DNA of 64,000 nucleotides from Neopusillimonas maritima (GTDB taxonomy: Bacteria; Pseudomonadota; Gammaproteobacteria; Burkholderiales; Burkholderiaceae_B), in assembly GCF_040930455.2 (NCBI RefSeq), contig NZ_CP170494.1, one strand, 5' to 3'. The notes beneath the pieces were generated by a model, which saw only the letters and a program-made list of their open reading frames with translations, did no database searches and was not told the DNA's origin. Positions 42,320-51,694 of this stretch are shown piece after piece; within the stretch, counting starts at the first letter, position 1; each line of letters begins with the position of its first letter. Both the position numbers and the translations under genes were made by a program.

Positions 42320-43237
42320 TTACCCCGCCTTTGCAGCGGCGCGATTATCGTTACTAATAGCCCGCTTAATCCAGGTTTCCAGTTTTTGTGCCACAGGCGT
42401 TAGCGGTACACCGCGAACCCGGAACAAACCCAGGGTCGCATTCGGCGGTTTCGGCTCTACCGCGAAAGTTTCCACACCACAGCTGAACAAAGGATCGGTA
42501 AACAAACGATCAGGCCCGAACCCCACCAAGTCAGTGCGGCGCATCATTTCAATCATGAGGGCGGGAGAAGTGCATTGAACAATCTGTTGTGGTTGCGGCA
42601 AGCCGACTCGATCCAGCCAATGCAACAAATGGTGGCCGGTACTCCCGTTGGTTAAATTCAAGATCCACCTTGCTTTAGACACCGCGCCCCAGTCTTGTGC
42701 CTGAGTTAACGGATGCCCTTTACGGCCGGCAATTAACAACGGCGTTGGACACAAAGGAATAAACACAATTTCCGGCGGCAATTCATCCCGGGAGGCGATC
42801 GCAACGCCAAAGTCCAGCGCCCCTTCCAGCAGGCCCGGAATAATTTCGGTCATGAAACCTTCTTTCAAAGTCATGACCGCCTCGGGGAACGCCGCCACAA
42901 ATTGCCGATAGACATTCGGAAAAATGGTAATGGCCACCACCGGTGTAATACCAATGGAAACCCGTGCGCCGGCGCCGCCGCTGATTTGCTGAACCTCGTT
43001 ACGGGCACGCTCCATCGTAGACAGAATCATACGCGCCCGACCCAACAAAGCCTTCCCCGCATCGGTGAACGAAACACCCCGATAACTGCGATTGAGCAGC
43101 TCGGCCCCCATATCTTCTTCCAGTTCTTTCATTGCGCGTGTCAGCGCACTTTGGCTGATACGCAAGGAGCGGGCGGCTGCACGAATTGAGCCGCTGTCGG
43201 CTACTTGCACAAACGCTTTTACGTGCTGATATTTCAT
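42320..43237 (-). CDS. LysR-family transcriptional regulator
   Basis: A 305-residue LysR regulator: N-terminal winged helix (HVKAFVQVADSGSIRAAARS, LRISQSALTRAMKELEEDMG) and a C-terminal periplasmic-binding-like effector domain. It diverges from the M20 hydrolase-TRAP operon across 135 bases, the typical layout for a LysR activator of the neighbouring genes. The effector is unknown but is probably the substrate or product of the hydrolase. Confidence 0.9.
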   Translation of the reverse strand: MKYQHVKAFVQVADSGSIRAAARSLRISQSALTRAMKELEEDMGAELLNRSYRGVSFTDAGKALLGRARMILSTMERARNEVQQISGGAGARVSIGITPVVAITIFPNVYRQFVAAFPEAVMTLKEGFMTEIIPGLLEGALDFGVAIASRDELPPEIVFIPLCPTPLLIAGRKGHPLTQAQDWGAVSKARWILNLTNGSTGHHLLHWLDRVGLPQPQQIVQCTSPALMIEMMRRTDLVGFGPDRLFTDPLFSCGVETFAVEPKPPNATLGLFRVRGVPLTPVAQKLETWIKRAISNDNRAAAKAG

Positions 43238-43372
43238 TTTCCAAGCCTAAAAAGGTGAGTCTATTTCAGCTAAAGCCAAGATGACATCAAAAAGTGTTCA
43301 CCTTGCCAAAAATATAGTCTTTTAATTATCACCTACTCCGGCAAGAATAAAAAAAAGAGACAAGGAGAGACA
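43238..43372. promoter_or_regulatory. LysR-amidohydrolase divergent control region
   Basis: AAGGTGA (43252-43258) and TCACCTT (43298-43304) are inverted copies, 39 bases apart, and a further CACCT stands near 43330. Such spaced repeats are usual for LysR regulators. TTGCCA (43303-43308) with TTATCA 17 bases later is a possible promoter for the operon. The Shine-Dalgarno AAGGAG lies just before the hydrolase ATG. Confidence 0.4.
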
Positions 43373-44638
43373 ATGGCACATCCAGAACTGGATCTGCAAT
43401 CAATGAAAGAATGGCGCCACGCCATGCACCAATTTCCGGAACTTGGATTCGAAGAAGAGCGCACCAGCGCTTTAGTGTCACGTTCGCTGACTGAGTGGGG
43501 CTATGACGTTCACACTGGTTTGGCCGGCACAGGTGTGGTTGGGAAACTGGTTATTGGCACAGGCGAAGGGCCGAAGCTGGGCTTACGGGCCGAGATGGAT
43601 GCCCTGCCTATTCAGGAAGCAACCGGTTTACCATGGCAAAGTCGGGTAAGCGGCAAAATGCATGCTTGCGGCCATGACGGCCACACTGCCATTATGATGG
43701 GAGCCGCCAAAGCACTGGCCAAAATGAACGCCGCTGGACAACTACCGGGCAACGGCATTCTGCACATAATTTTTCAACCCGCCGAAGAAATTGGCGGCGG
43801 CGGCGGCGCACAACGCATGATAGAGGAAGGTTTGTTCGACCATTTCCCTTGCGATGCCATTTTTGCGCTGCATAATTTCCCCGGTACACCGGTGGGTCAT
43901 AGCTTTTTCCGCCCTGGTCCTTTCATGTGCTCGTCTGACAAGGTGCGGGTGCGTTTTCAGGGCAAAGGCGGGCATGGCGCGATGCCGGAACTATCACAAG
44001 ACCCCACTCTTCCTATGGCCGCAACGTTAATGGGGCTGCAAACCATTATCAGCCGTAACCTTAGCCCCTTTGAATCGGGTGTGATTAGCGTAGGGCGGGT
44101 TGCCGCAGGGGCAAGCTACAACATTATTCCCGACCAGGCCGAGCTGGAACTCAGTGTCAGAGCGCTGCAACCCGACGTTCGCGAAAAACTGCGCGAGCGA
44201 ATCGAAAGCATGGCGCTGCATCAGGCCAAGGCATACGACTGCACCGTAAATACAGAGTACGAACTGGGTTATCCCGTGCTGGTCAATGACCCCACGTTCT
44301 CGCAACTGATGGAGCGTGCTGCCAAACAGACGTTTGGCAATGAGCGCGTTGAGACTCAGGCTTCCCCACTGGCGGCCAGTGAGGATTTTGCGTACATGCT
44401 GCAAAAAGTGCCTGGAGGCTATCTGATTATCGGCAACGGCGACAACGGTCACGAACATGGAAAACGGCTGGGGCCGTGCAGTGTGCACAACCCGCACTAT
44501 GACTTCAACGATGATTGCTTGCCTTATGGGGCCGCCTATTGGCTCAATCTGGTCCAACTGTTCTTTTCAACAAAGGCAACTGAATCCCCGGCCAAAAGAG
44601 GATCACGCCTTTCATTCATTTCACCAACAGAGGAATAA
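43373..44638 (+). CDS. M20-family amidohydrolase
   Basis: A 421-residue zinc amidohydrolase of the hippuricase/IAA-amino-acid hydrolase group (M20D). Metal-site segments are MHACGHDGHTAIMMGAAKAL and FQPAEEIGGGGGAQRMI, with a later ASEDFAYMLQKVPGG. The dimerisation domain KVRVRFQGKGGHGAMPELSQ is intact. It cleaves an N-acyl amino acid or similar amide; the substrate probably enters by the TRAP transporter encoded just downstream. The last 25 residues (from about STKATESPAKRG) look non-conserved. Confidence 0.9.
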   Translation: MAHPELDLQSMKEWRHAMHQFPELGFEEERTSALVSRSLTEWGYDVHTGLAGTGVVGKLVIGTGEGPKLGLRAEMDALPIQEATGLPWQSRVSGKMHACGHDGHTAIMMGAAKALAKMNAAGQLPGNGILHIIFQPAEEIGGGGGAQRMIEEGLFDHFPCDAIFALHNFPGTPVGHSFFRPGPFMCSSDKVRVRFQGKGGHGAMPELSQDPTLPMAATLMGLQTIISRNLSPFESGVISVGRVAAGASYNIIPDQAELELSVRALQPDVREKLRERIESMALHQAKAYDCTVNTEYELGYPVLVNDPTFSQLMERAAKQTFGNERVETQASPLAASEDFAYMLQKVPGGYLIIGNGDNGHEHGKRLGPCSVHNPHYDFNDDCLPYGAAYWLNLVQLFFSTKATESPAKRGSRLSFISPTEE

Positions 44639-44643
44639 CGACA

Positions 44644-45675
44644 ATGAGACAAACCTTTAAATCCCTCAAATTGCTAACTGCCGCAGCCTTGGTTACCTGT
44701 GCGGCAGGCGTACAAGCCACAACCCTTACGCTTTCCAACTGGGTGCCACCCACGCACTTCGTTACCAGCGATATTCTCCAAGTGTGGGCGAAAAACGTAG
44801 AGCAAGCTACAGAAGGCCGCGTCAAGATTCGCATGCTGCCCAAACCCGTTGGCAGTCCACCCCAACATTGGGAACTGGCACGCAAAGGCATTGCCGACAT
44901 TACATGGGGTAACTTCACCTATGAACCCGACCGGTTCAAAGCCATATGGTTTGCCGAATTTCCATTCAATGGTGACAATTCCGAAGCGCAATCGGTTGCC
45001 TTGTGGGACACCTACCAAAAGTACCTAAAAGACACGCCTACTTTCCAGGGCGTGAAACTGCTGGGAACCGGCATGTTCGGCGGCGGTGCAATTCACCATG
45101 GCACAAAAAATATTATCACCCCGGAAGATCTCGCCAACCAGAAAATTCGGATGGGCGGACCCATTCAAAAACGCTTGCTAGAGGAAATGGGTGCTGTACC
45201 CATTGCCGCGCCCGCGCCACAAGTGTACGAATTGGTGGAAAATGGCGTGGTTGACGGCTCGTTAAACCCCATTGAGTCTGTCATCAACTTCCGCGCAGCC
45301 GATATGCTGAAACACCACACCCTTGTGCCCGGCGGCTTCTACGACGCCACCTTCTTCCTGGCCATGAATGAAGGCACATGGAACAAGCTTTCTGAAGCCG
45401 ATAAAAAAGCCATTATGAGTGTGTCGGGAGAACATTTTTCCCGCCTTTGGGGCAGCGAATACGACCGTCAAACCGCAATGGCACTCAAAGAACTGAAAGC
45501 GCAGGATCACGAGTTCAATACACCTTCGCCGGAATTAATGGCCAAAATAAAAGAGGTGAACAAAAAGGTCGTCGCCGAATGGGCTGCTGATGGCGCGTCG
45601 TTCAATGTAGACGACCCCATGGAGATGGTAGAGTTTTATCGCTCCCGATACAACGAACTGAAAAACAAGAACTAA
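44644..45675 (+). CDS. TRAP transporter periplasmic substrate-binding protein (DctP family)
   Basis: A 343-residue protein with a signal peptide (KLLTAAALVTCAAGVQA) and the DctP fold: VWAKNVEQATEGRVKIRMLP, WELARKGIADITWGNF and PEDLANQKIRMGGPIQKRLL. It lies five bases after the amidohydrolase stop, so both are one operon. From its position it probably binds the amide substrate or product of that enzyme. Confidence 0.92.
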   Translation: MRQTFKSLKLLTAAALVTCAAGVQATTLTLSNWVPPTHFVTSDILQVWAKNVEQATEGRVKIRMLPKPVGSPPQHWELARKGIADITWGNFTYEPDRFKAIWFAEFPFNGDNSEAQSVALWDTYQKYLKDTPTFQGVKLLGTGMFGGGAIHHGTKNIITPEDLANQKIRMGGPIQKRLLEEMGAVPIAAPAPQVYELVENGVVDGSLNPIESVINFRAADMLKHHTLVPGGFYDATFFLAMNEGTWNKLSEADKKAIMSVSGEHFSRLWGSEYDRQTAMALKELKAQDHEFNTPSPELMAKIKEVNKKVVAEWAADGASFNVDDPMEMVEFYRSRYNELKNKN

Positions 45676-45719
45676 AGCCGTTACGGTTAAAGCCCTTGTC
45701 AGATGGTCGGTGCGCCACG

Positions 45720-45744
45720 GGCGCGGGCACTCTTTGCCCGCGCC
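45720..45744 (+). other. GC-rich hairpin between dctP and dctQ
   Basis: A perfect 9-bp inverted repeat (GGCGCGGGC, loop ACTCTTT, GCCCGCGCC) with no T-run. Such stem-loops after a binding-protein gene usually protect the upstream message or reduce read-through, so the binding protein is made in excess over the permease. The role here is inference. Confidence 0.65.
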
Positions 45745-45777
45745 TAAACGACAACCGAAATTTTCCCGGAAAGCCTC

Positions 45778-46260
45778 ATGCACTCTTTTCTGCAAAAAAC
45801 CCGAAAAGCTATCGAGCGATTTTTGATTGGTGCTTTGCTTGCAATGGTGTTTCTAACGTTTGCCGACGTCATTGGGCGCCGCTTTTTCGGCGCCCCCATC
45901 TACGGCGCGCACGACATCACTGAACATTTGATGGCACTCATTGTTTTCTCCGGCTTGCCTTTGCTCACATCGGCCCGTGGCCACCTGGTTGTTGACCTTT
46001 TCGACCGTTTCGTGATGACCAACGCCATGCGCTGGTGGCGCGGGCTTACAACACTACTTATCGCCGTCATTCTGGCTTTAATTGGATATCAATTTATCTT
46101 CGCCACCATTGATGCCAACCAAATCAAGGAAGTGAGCCAGGAGCTGCTGATTCCCCGCAGCTACTTCTATGCCTTAATCAGCCTCAGTTGCTTCGCCAGC
46201 GCCATTGCAGCGTTGCTGCCACCGAGCGCACCGCTCAACGCCCCCGAGGAAAACACATGA
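45778..46260 (+). CDS. TRAP transporter small permease (DctQ family)
   Basis: A 160-residue four-span membrane protein with FADVIGRRFFGAPIYGAHDI and HLMALIVFSGLPLLTSARGH, typical of DctQ. Second permease subunit of the operon. Its stop overlaps the dctM start (ATGA), so the two are translated together. Confidence 0.88.
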   Translation: MHSFLQKTRKAIERFLIGALLAMVFLTFADVIGRRFFGAPIYGAHDITEHLMALIVFSGLPLLTSARGHLVVDLFDRFVMTNAMRWWRGLTTLLIAVILALIGYQFIFATIDANQIKEVSQELLIPRSYFYALISLSCFASAIAALLPPSAPLNAPEENT

Positions 46261-47546
46261 TTGTCGGTTCTGCCGCCCTTTTTGCAGTCTTACTCCTTAC
46301 TTTTCTAAGAGTCCCCCTGGCATTTTCATTATTCGCGGTTTCTATTACGGCCTTGTCGGTCGATATGGGTTTGCAAACCGCCCTCACGATGACCTCCATG
46401 ACAATTGAAGAGGCGGTGTTTTCCTATGAGCTTGCCGTCGTCCCGTTGTTCATTCTTATGGGCAATATTTTATCGCGCTCGGGCATTTCAGCGGACTTGT
46501 TTCGCGCCGCCAACGCCTACTTCGGCCACATTAAAGGCGGGTTAGCGCTATCGACCATCGTAACTTGTGCCGGTTTTAGCGCCGTGTGTGGCTCCAGCCT
46601 GGCAACCGCCGCCACCATGTCGAAAGTGGCCTACCCAAGTATGAAGAAATACGGCTATTCAGATAGCTTGTCGGCGGCCACCATCGCGGCAGGCGGCACA
46701 CTGGGCATTCTCATCCCCCCTTCCATCATCCTGATGATTTACGGCATTCTCACGCAAACCAATATCGGGCACCTATTCATTGCCGGCGTCATCCCGGGCA
46801 TGCTGGGGTTGTTGCTGTATATGGGTGCCGTCTACATTGTTGCGTTGCTGCGACCAGGTAACGCGCCGCGTGGCGAGAAAACCAGCCGGCATGAAAAAAT
46901 CGCCTCACTTAAGGGCGTTTGGCCGTTTGTCTTGCTGTTCATGCTCATTATCGGCGGCATTTATGTCAAGATTTTCACGGCCACCGAAGCCGCCGGGATG
47001 GGTGCAGGTTTTGCCTTGATTATTGCCATTTGGCAAAAACGTATCAGCAAAGCAAGCTTTCGCGCCATTTTTCTGGAATCAGCGTTTGTTTCGGTCATGC
47101 TTTACACCGTGTTATTCGGTGCCATGCTGTTCGCCAAACTCATTTCCTTTTCGGGCCTGGGCGAAGGTCTGTTGGGCTGGGTGGAAGACGCCGGGCTTTC
47201 CTCCTATCAGCTCATTTTCGCCATCTTGGCCGTTTTTCTGATTTTGGGATGCGTGCTGGACTCACTGGCCATTATTTTAATTTGCGTCCCCTTGTTCGTT
47301 CCTATTGTGGTGGCCAACGGATTCGACTTGGTCTGGTTCGGCATTCTTGTGGTGGTCGCCACCGAGATTGCACTGATTACCCCCCCTATCGGCATGAACG
47401 TCTTTGTCATTAAAGCCACACTGCCCAACGTTGCGTTCAAGGATATTTTCCGGGGCCTCATTCCTTTTATCGGCGCAGACATTATTCGATTAATGCTATT
47501 GGTGTTCTTCCCCGCGCTATCGCTGGCGTTGGTAAAGCTTATGTGA
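46257..47546 (+). CDS. TRAP transporter large permease (DctM family)
   Basis: About 429 residues from ATG 46257, which overlaps the dctQ stop; the open frame extends further upstream inside dctQ but without conservation. Twelve or so spans, with FSAVCGSSLATAATMSKVAY and the late LITPPIGMNVFVIKATLPNV typical of DctM. It ends the amidohydrolase-TRAP operon and lies three bases from the stop of convergent gcvP, with no visible terminator between them. Confidence 0.92.
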   Translation: MIVGSAALFAVLLLTFLRVPLAFSLFAVSITALSVDMGLQTALTMTSMTIEEAVFSYELAVVPLFILMGNILSRSGISADLFRAANAYFGHIKGGLALSTIVTCAGFSAVCGSSLATAATMSKVAYPSMKKYGYSDSLSAATIAAGGTLGILIPPSIILMIYGILTQTNIGHLFIAGVIPGMLGLLLYMGAVYIVALLRPGNAPRGEKTSRHEKIASLKGVWPFVLLFMLIIGGIYVKIFTATEAAGMGAGFALIIAIWQKRISKASFRAIFLESAFVSVMLYTVLFGAMLFAKLISFSGLGEGLLGWVEDAGLSSYQLIFAILAVFLILGCVLDSLAIILICVPLFVPIVVANGFDLVWFGILVVVATEIALITPPIGMNVFVIKATLPNVAFKDIFRGLIPFIGADIIRLMLLVFFPALSLALVKLM

Positions 47547-47549
47547 AAA

Positions 47550-50459
47550 TCACGGTGCTTCGGCAAACGCCTCCACGCCGGGGCAAGAGCACACAAAGTT
47601 ACGGTCGCCATACACGTTATCCACGCGATTAACAGCCGGCCAGAACTTGGCTTCTTGTGTAAATGCAGTGGGAAACACTGCCGTTTCCCGCGTATAAGGA
47701 CGATCCCATTGCACATCGACCAAATCAGCAGCAGTGTGGGGTGCCAACCGCAGCGGGCTTTGTTCCAACGCATAGTGACCCGACGCAACCGCATCGATTT
47801 CAGCGCGAATACCGATCATCGCTTCAATAAAACGGTCAAGCTCCAATTTCGATTCCGACTCGGTCGGCTCAATCATGAGCGTACCTGCAACCGGAAAAGA
47901 CATGGTTGGCGCGTGAAAGCCATAGTCCATCAAACGTTTGGCGATATCCTCTTCAGTTACGCCGGTTTTCTCTTTAAGCGGGCGAATATCAAGAATACAT
48001 TCGTGCGCCACCCGCCCTTGCACCCCACGGTAAAGAACGGGGTAATGGGGGGCCAGTTTCTCGGCAATATAGTTAGCCGCCAAAATTGCGTTTTGTGTTG
48101 ATTTCACTAGCCCGTTTCGGCCCAGCAAGCGAATGTACATCCAACTGATCGGCAAAATACATCCAGAACCATAAGGTGATGCCGATACCGCCCCATTTTC
48201 GATATTCAACCCAGCGATGGGGACCACTTTATGACTGGGCAGAAACGGGGCCACATGCTTTTTCACGCCAATAGGACCCATGCCCGGGCCGCCCCCACCA
48301 TGAGGAATCGCGAACGTTTTATGCAAATTCAAATGCGAAACATCGGCACCGATTAAACCCGGTTTGCTCAGACCAACCTGGGCATTCATATTGGCACCGT
48401 CCAGATAAACCTGCCCACCATGACGATGCACGATATCGCATACTTCTACAATACGTGCCTCGAACACGCCATGCGTGGAAGGATACGTAATCATCAATGA
48501 AGACAGGTCGTTCGCATATTGCTTCGCTTTCGCGGCCAAATCATCAATATCGACATTGCCACTGTCGTCGCAAGCGACCATGACAATCCGCATGCCCATC
48601 ATGGCGGCGGAAGCGGGATTCGTCCCATGCGCAGAAGACGGAATCAGGCAAACATCACGATGGCCCTGACCAATGGATTCATGATATTTACGAATCGCCA
48701 ACAGGCCTGCATATTCGCCTTGTGCTCCGGAGTTAGGCTGAAGCGACACGGCATCGTATCCGGTGATTTCTGCGAGTTGGTGTTCAAGGTCGGCCAAAAG
48801 CAAGCGGTATCCCCGGGTTTGATCTTCGGGCGCAAAGGGATGAATCTGCGCGAACTCAGGCCAGCTCACCGGCATCATTTCAGCCACGGCATTCAACTTC
48901 ATGGTGCATGAACCCAATGGGATCATCCCATGCACCAAAGAATAATCTTTATTTTCAAGGCGCTTCAGATAGCGCAACATCTCGGTTTCAGAATGGTAGC
49001 GGTTGAACACCGGGTGGCTCAGAAACGCATCGGTACGACGCCATTGCGCCTTAATTCCGGCTTCATCATTCCGGGCCACTTGCTGGTCCAGCGCTTTGAA
49101 ATCCACGTTACAGGCTTTACCGGTAAAAACGCATAACAAATCCGCCACATCACTTAGGGTCGTGGTTTCGTCCAGGCTAATCCCCAAACCGCCGTCGCCG
49201 ATCCGGCGCAAATTCATGCCGTGATCCAGCGCGCGTTGATAGATTCCGGCCTGTTGATCGCCAACCGTAACGCACAAGGTGTCAAAATAAGATGCGTTCG
49301 TCGAAAAACCATTCTGTGCCAAGGCTGCCGCCAGCAAACGCGTTAAACGGTGAATGCGCTCGGCAATTTTCTTCAAGCCCTTGGGGCCATGATAAACCGC
49401 ATATAAACTTGCCATATTGGCAAGCAAAGCCTGGGCGGTACAAATATTCGATGTGGCCTTCTCACGCCGAATGTGTTGCTCCCGCGTTTGCATGGCCATA
49501 CGCAGGGCCGTTTTTCCGCGCTGATCGACCGACACGCCAATCACACGCCCAGGCACCATTCTGCGCAAGGCGTCGGTTGTGGCAAAAAAAGCGGCGTGCG
49601 GACCCCCAAACCCCATGGGCACGCCAAACCGCTGAGACGAACCAAACACAATATCCGCCCCCATGGCACCGGGGGGGCGCAGCAAAACCAAAGCCATAAG
49701 GTCACTGGCTACAGAAACGAGCGCCTGCTGTGATTTTGCCGCTGCGATGAACGGTTCCAGCTCAGGCACGTCGCCATAGGTACCGGGATATTGCAACAAC
49801 ACGCCAAAGACATCGTATTGATCAATATTGGCGGCATGATCCACCACCACGTCGAAGCCGTAATAGCGCGCGCGTGTTTGCAGAACATCCACCGTTTGAG
49901 GGTGAACATCGACCGCCACGAAATACGTTTGCGTTTTCTTACGACTGGCCCGCCCACTCAGTGCCATTGCCTCTGCGGCGGCCGTTGCCTCATCAAGCAG
50001 CGACGCATTGGCCAGGGGTAATCCGGTTAGATCCATGGTCATTTGCTGAAAGTTCAGCAAAGCCTCCAGGCGACCCTGGGAAATTTCAGGTTGATAAGGT
50101 GTGTAAGCGGTATACCAACCGGGGTTTTCCAATACATTCCGCAGAATCACCGGAGGAACATGGGTGTTGTAATACCCCATCCCAATAAACGAGCGATTCA
50201 CCCGGTTTTGTCGTGCATAACTGCGTAATAGCCCCAAGGCGTCGGGTTCACTCAAAGCGTCGTCAAGGTCAAGCGGCTCGGTTAACCGGATATCGGCGGG
50301 CACGGTTTGCTCGATCAGCCCGTCCAGCGACAGCCCACCCATTGCAGCCGGCATAGCCTCGCGATCGTGCTCATTGATACCAACATGTCGATCCACAAAG
50401 TCGTTGTCCGGCAATAAATGATGCAAAACGCTAAAGTGCAATGGCGTCGAACCCGACAT
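47550..50459 (-). CDS. gcvP: Glycine dehydrogenase (decarboxylating), P protein
   Basis: The P protein decarboxylates glycine with PLP and transfers the aminomethyl group to the lipoyl arm of GcvH. The 969-residue single-chain form begins MSGSTPLHFSVLHHLL at ATG 50459; the frame is open for 20 more codons. The PLP lysine lies in LNLHKTFAIPHGGGGPGMGP, and the N-terminal half has FIGMGYYNTHVPPVILRNVL. It follows gcvH by 37 bases. gcvT lies on the other strand, beyond a regulator gene. Confidence 0.97.
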   Translation of the reverse strand: MSGSTPLHFSVLHHLLPDNDFVDRHVGINEHDREAMPAAMGGLSLDGLIEQTVPADIRLTEPLDLDDALSEPDALGLLRSYARQNRVNRSFIGMGYYNTHVPPVILRNVLENPGWYTAYTPYQPEISQGRLEALLNFQQMTMDLTGLPLANASLLDEATAAAEAMALSGRASRKKTQTYFVAVDVHPQTVDVLQTRARYYGFDVVVDHAANIDQYDVFGVLLQYPGTYGDVPELEPFIAAAKSQQALVSVASDLMALVLLRPPGAMGADIVFGSSQRFGVPMGFGGPHAAFFATTDALRRMVPGRVIGVSVDQRGKTALRMAMQTREQHIRREKATSNICTAQALLANMASLYAVYHGPKGLKKIAERIHRLTRLLAAALAQNGFSTNASYFDTLCVTVGDQQAGIYQRALDHGMNLRRIGDGGLGISLDETTTLSDVADLLCVFTGKACNVDFKALDQQVARNDEAGIKAQWRRTDAFLSHPVFNRYHSETEMLRYLKRLENKDYSLVHGMIPLGSCTMKLNAVAEMMPVSWPEFAQIHPFAPEDQTRGYRLLLADLEHQLAEITGYDAVSLQPNSGAQGEYAGLLAIRKYHESIGQGHRDVCLIPSSAHGTNPASAAMMGMRIVMVACDDSGNVDIDDLAAKAKQYANDLSSLMITYPSTHGVFEARIVEVCDIVHRHGGQVYLDGANMNAQVGLSKPGLIGADVSHLNLHKTFAIPHGGGGPGMGPIGVKKHVAPFLPSHKVVPIAGLNIENGAVSASPYGSGCILPISWMYIRLLGRNGLVKSTQNAILAANYIAEKLAPHYPVLYRGVQGRVAHECILDIRPLKEKTGVTEEDIAKRLMDYGFHAPTMSFPVAGTLMIEPTESESKLELDRFIEAMIGIRAEIDAVASGHYALEQSPLRLAPHTAADLVDVQWDRPYTRETAVFPTAFTQEAKFWPAVNRVDNVYGDRNFVCSCPGVEAFAEAP

Positions 50460-50496
50460 TCCCCTCTCCCTTGAAATTATCGTAAAAAATGTCTGC

Positions 50497-50883
50497 TCAA
50501 TCGCCCAGCGTGGCGGCATAACCCTGTGCGTCGAGTAACGATGCCAGCTCTGCGGAATCGCTTACACGCACCTTTACAACCCAGCCTTCACCGTAGGGTG
50601 CGTTATTCACAGTTTCGGGCGCCCCTTCCAAAACCTCATTCACCGCGACCACCTCGCCGGAAACCGGCGCATAAAGATCCGAAGCGGCTTTCACCGATTC
50701 CACGACGGCAAACTCCTTGCCATGCTCCACCCGGCTTCCCATTTCAGGCAGCTCTACATAGACCACGTCACCCAACAGGGTCTGAGCGTGATCAGTGATA
50801 CCCACAGTCACCGTGCCATCACCGTTATCAAGAACCCATTCGTGGGACGCGGTATATTTCAAATTCGACGGTAGTTCACTCAT
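50497..50883 (-). CDS. gcvH: Glycine cleavage system H protein
   Basis: A 128-residue lipoyl carrier. It begins MSELPSNLKYTASHEWVLDN, and the lipoylated lysine lies in FAVVESVKAASDLYAPVSGE. It shuttles the aminomethyl group from GcvP to GcvT. First gene of the minus-strand gcvHP operon, divergent from the XRE-cupin regulator gene. Confidence 0.97.
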   Translation of the reverse strand: MSELPSNLKYTASHEWVLDNGDGTVTVGITDHAQTLLGDVVYVELPEMGSRVEHGKEFAVVESVKAASDLYAPVSGEVVAVNEVLEGAPETVNNAPYGEGWVVKVRVSDSAELASLLDAQGYAATLGD

Positions 50884-51015
50884 ATTTAATCCCCCGAAAA
50901 CGCTTGATTGCGGGTCAAAACCCGAAAAAATTGATACGCTAGAAATAATTCTAGTCTAACTAACAAAAAATTTCCTATAAGAAATTTTTGTTCAAACAGC
51001 TTAGGAACCGATGCG
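50884..51015. promoter_or_regulatory. Divergent gcvH/XRE-regulator control region with palindromes
   Basis: Two perfect inverted repeats stand close together: CTAGAA-ATAA-TTCTAG (50939-50954) and AAAAATTTC-CTATAA-GAAATTTTT (50966-50989). A hairpin CGGGT-CAAA-ACCCG (50911-50924) lies in the gcvH leader. The second repeat, centred on TTTC...GAAA, is like one found ahead of gcvT and is a good candidate for binding the XRE-cupin regulator. No glycine riboswitch fold is recognised. Confidence 0.5.
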
Positions 51016-51663
51016 ATGTCCGATCAAACTGATTTTCTTCCGAAAGATGATGAGAAATCCAGGCTCACACATACACGTTCCGATGAAGTGGTTGAACCAT
51101 TGCAATTAGGCAAACGTTTGCGCGAAATTCGCCTGAGTCAAAACCTGACACTTGAAGAAGCGGCAAAACTAACGGGGCTTGCACGCTCCACGCTTTCAAA
51201 GATTGAAAACGAACAAATCTCGCCCACCTTCATGGCCGTTACGAAACTGGCACGCGGGCTGAATATCGATATGCCGCAACTATTCACCCGCCCGAAACAA
51301 CCGCGACAAATGGGCGGGCGACGCGATATCACCCTGAAAGGGCACGGCAAGCTGCACCCTACACCCACTTACGAGCATGAGTTGCTGGCAACCCAACTTA
51401 CCACCAAGCGCATGATTCCGTACAAAACAACGGTTCGCGCTCGGTCGTTCAATGATTACAACGACTGGGTGCGGCACGACGGCGAGGAACTGCTTTACGT
51501 CCTGTCGGGCAAGGTGATGCTGTACACCGAGTTTTACGAACCTATTGAGCTTCAGGAGGGCGACAGCGCTTATTACGACTGCGAAATGGGCCATGCATTG
51601 ATTTCAACCAGCAAGGACGATGCAATCGTTTTGTGGGTGACAGCATGGCAAAAAAACAACTAG
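51016..51663 (+). CDS. XRE-family regulator with C-terminal cupin domain
   Basis: A 215-residue regulator: XRE helix-turn-helix at about residues 33-90 (GKRLREIRLSQNLTLEEAAK, TGLARSTLSKIENEQISPTF) and a cupin domain from about 135 (DGEELLYVLSGKVMLYTEF, EGDSAYYDCEMGHALIST). Proteins of this layout (PuuR and SutR type) sense small metabolites in the cupin. It lies between gcvH and gcvT, divergent from the former and in line with the latter, so it probably controls glycine cleavage; this is inferred from position and the shared inverted repeats. Confidence 0.88.
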   Translation: MSDQTDFLPKDDEKSRLTHTRSDEVVEPLQLGKRLREIRLSQNLTLEEAAKLTGLARSTLSKIENEQISPTFMAVTKLARGLNIDMPQLFTRPKQPRQMGGRRDITLKGHGKLHPTPTYEHELLATQLTTKRMIPYKTTVRARSFNDYNDWVRHDGEELLYVLSGKVMLYTEFYEPIELQEGDSAYYDCEMGHALISTSKDDAIVLWVTAWQKNN

Positions 51664-51667
51664 AATA

Positions 51668-51683
51668 TTTCCACTATCGGAAA
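51668..51683 (+). promoter_or_regulatory. Possible XRE operator ahead of gcvT
   Basis: TTTCC-ACTATC-GGAAA is an inverted repeat in the 31-base spacer between the regulator and gcvT. Its arms share TTTC and GAAA with the repeat in the gcvH control region, though the spacing differs by two bases. Confidence 0.4.
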
Positions 51684-51694
51684 CTTATTCTCTT

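Noticed and set aside
50884..51015. Glycine riboswitch upstream of gcvH or gcvT
   Set aside because: The leaders are too short and lack the tandem purine-rich aptamer pattern; only simple inverted repeats are present.
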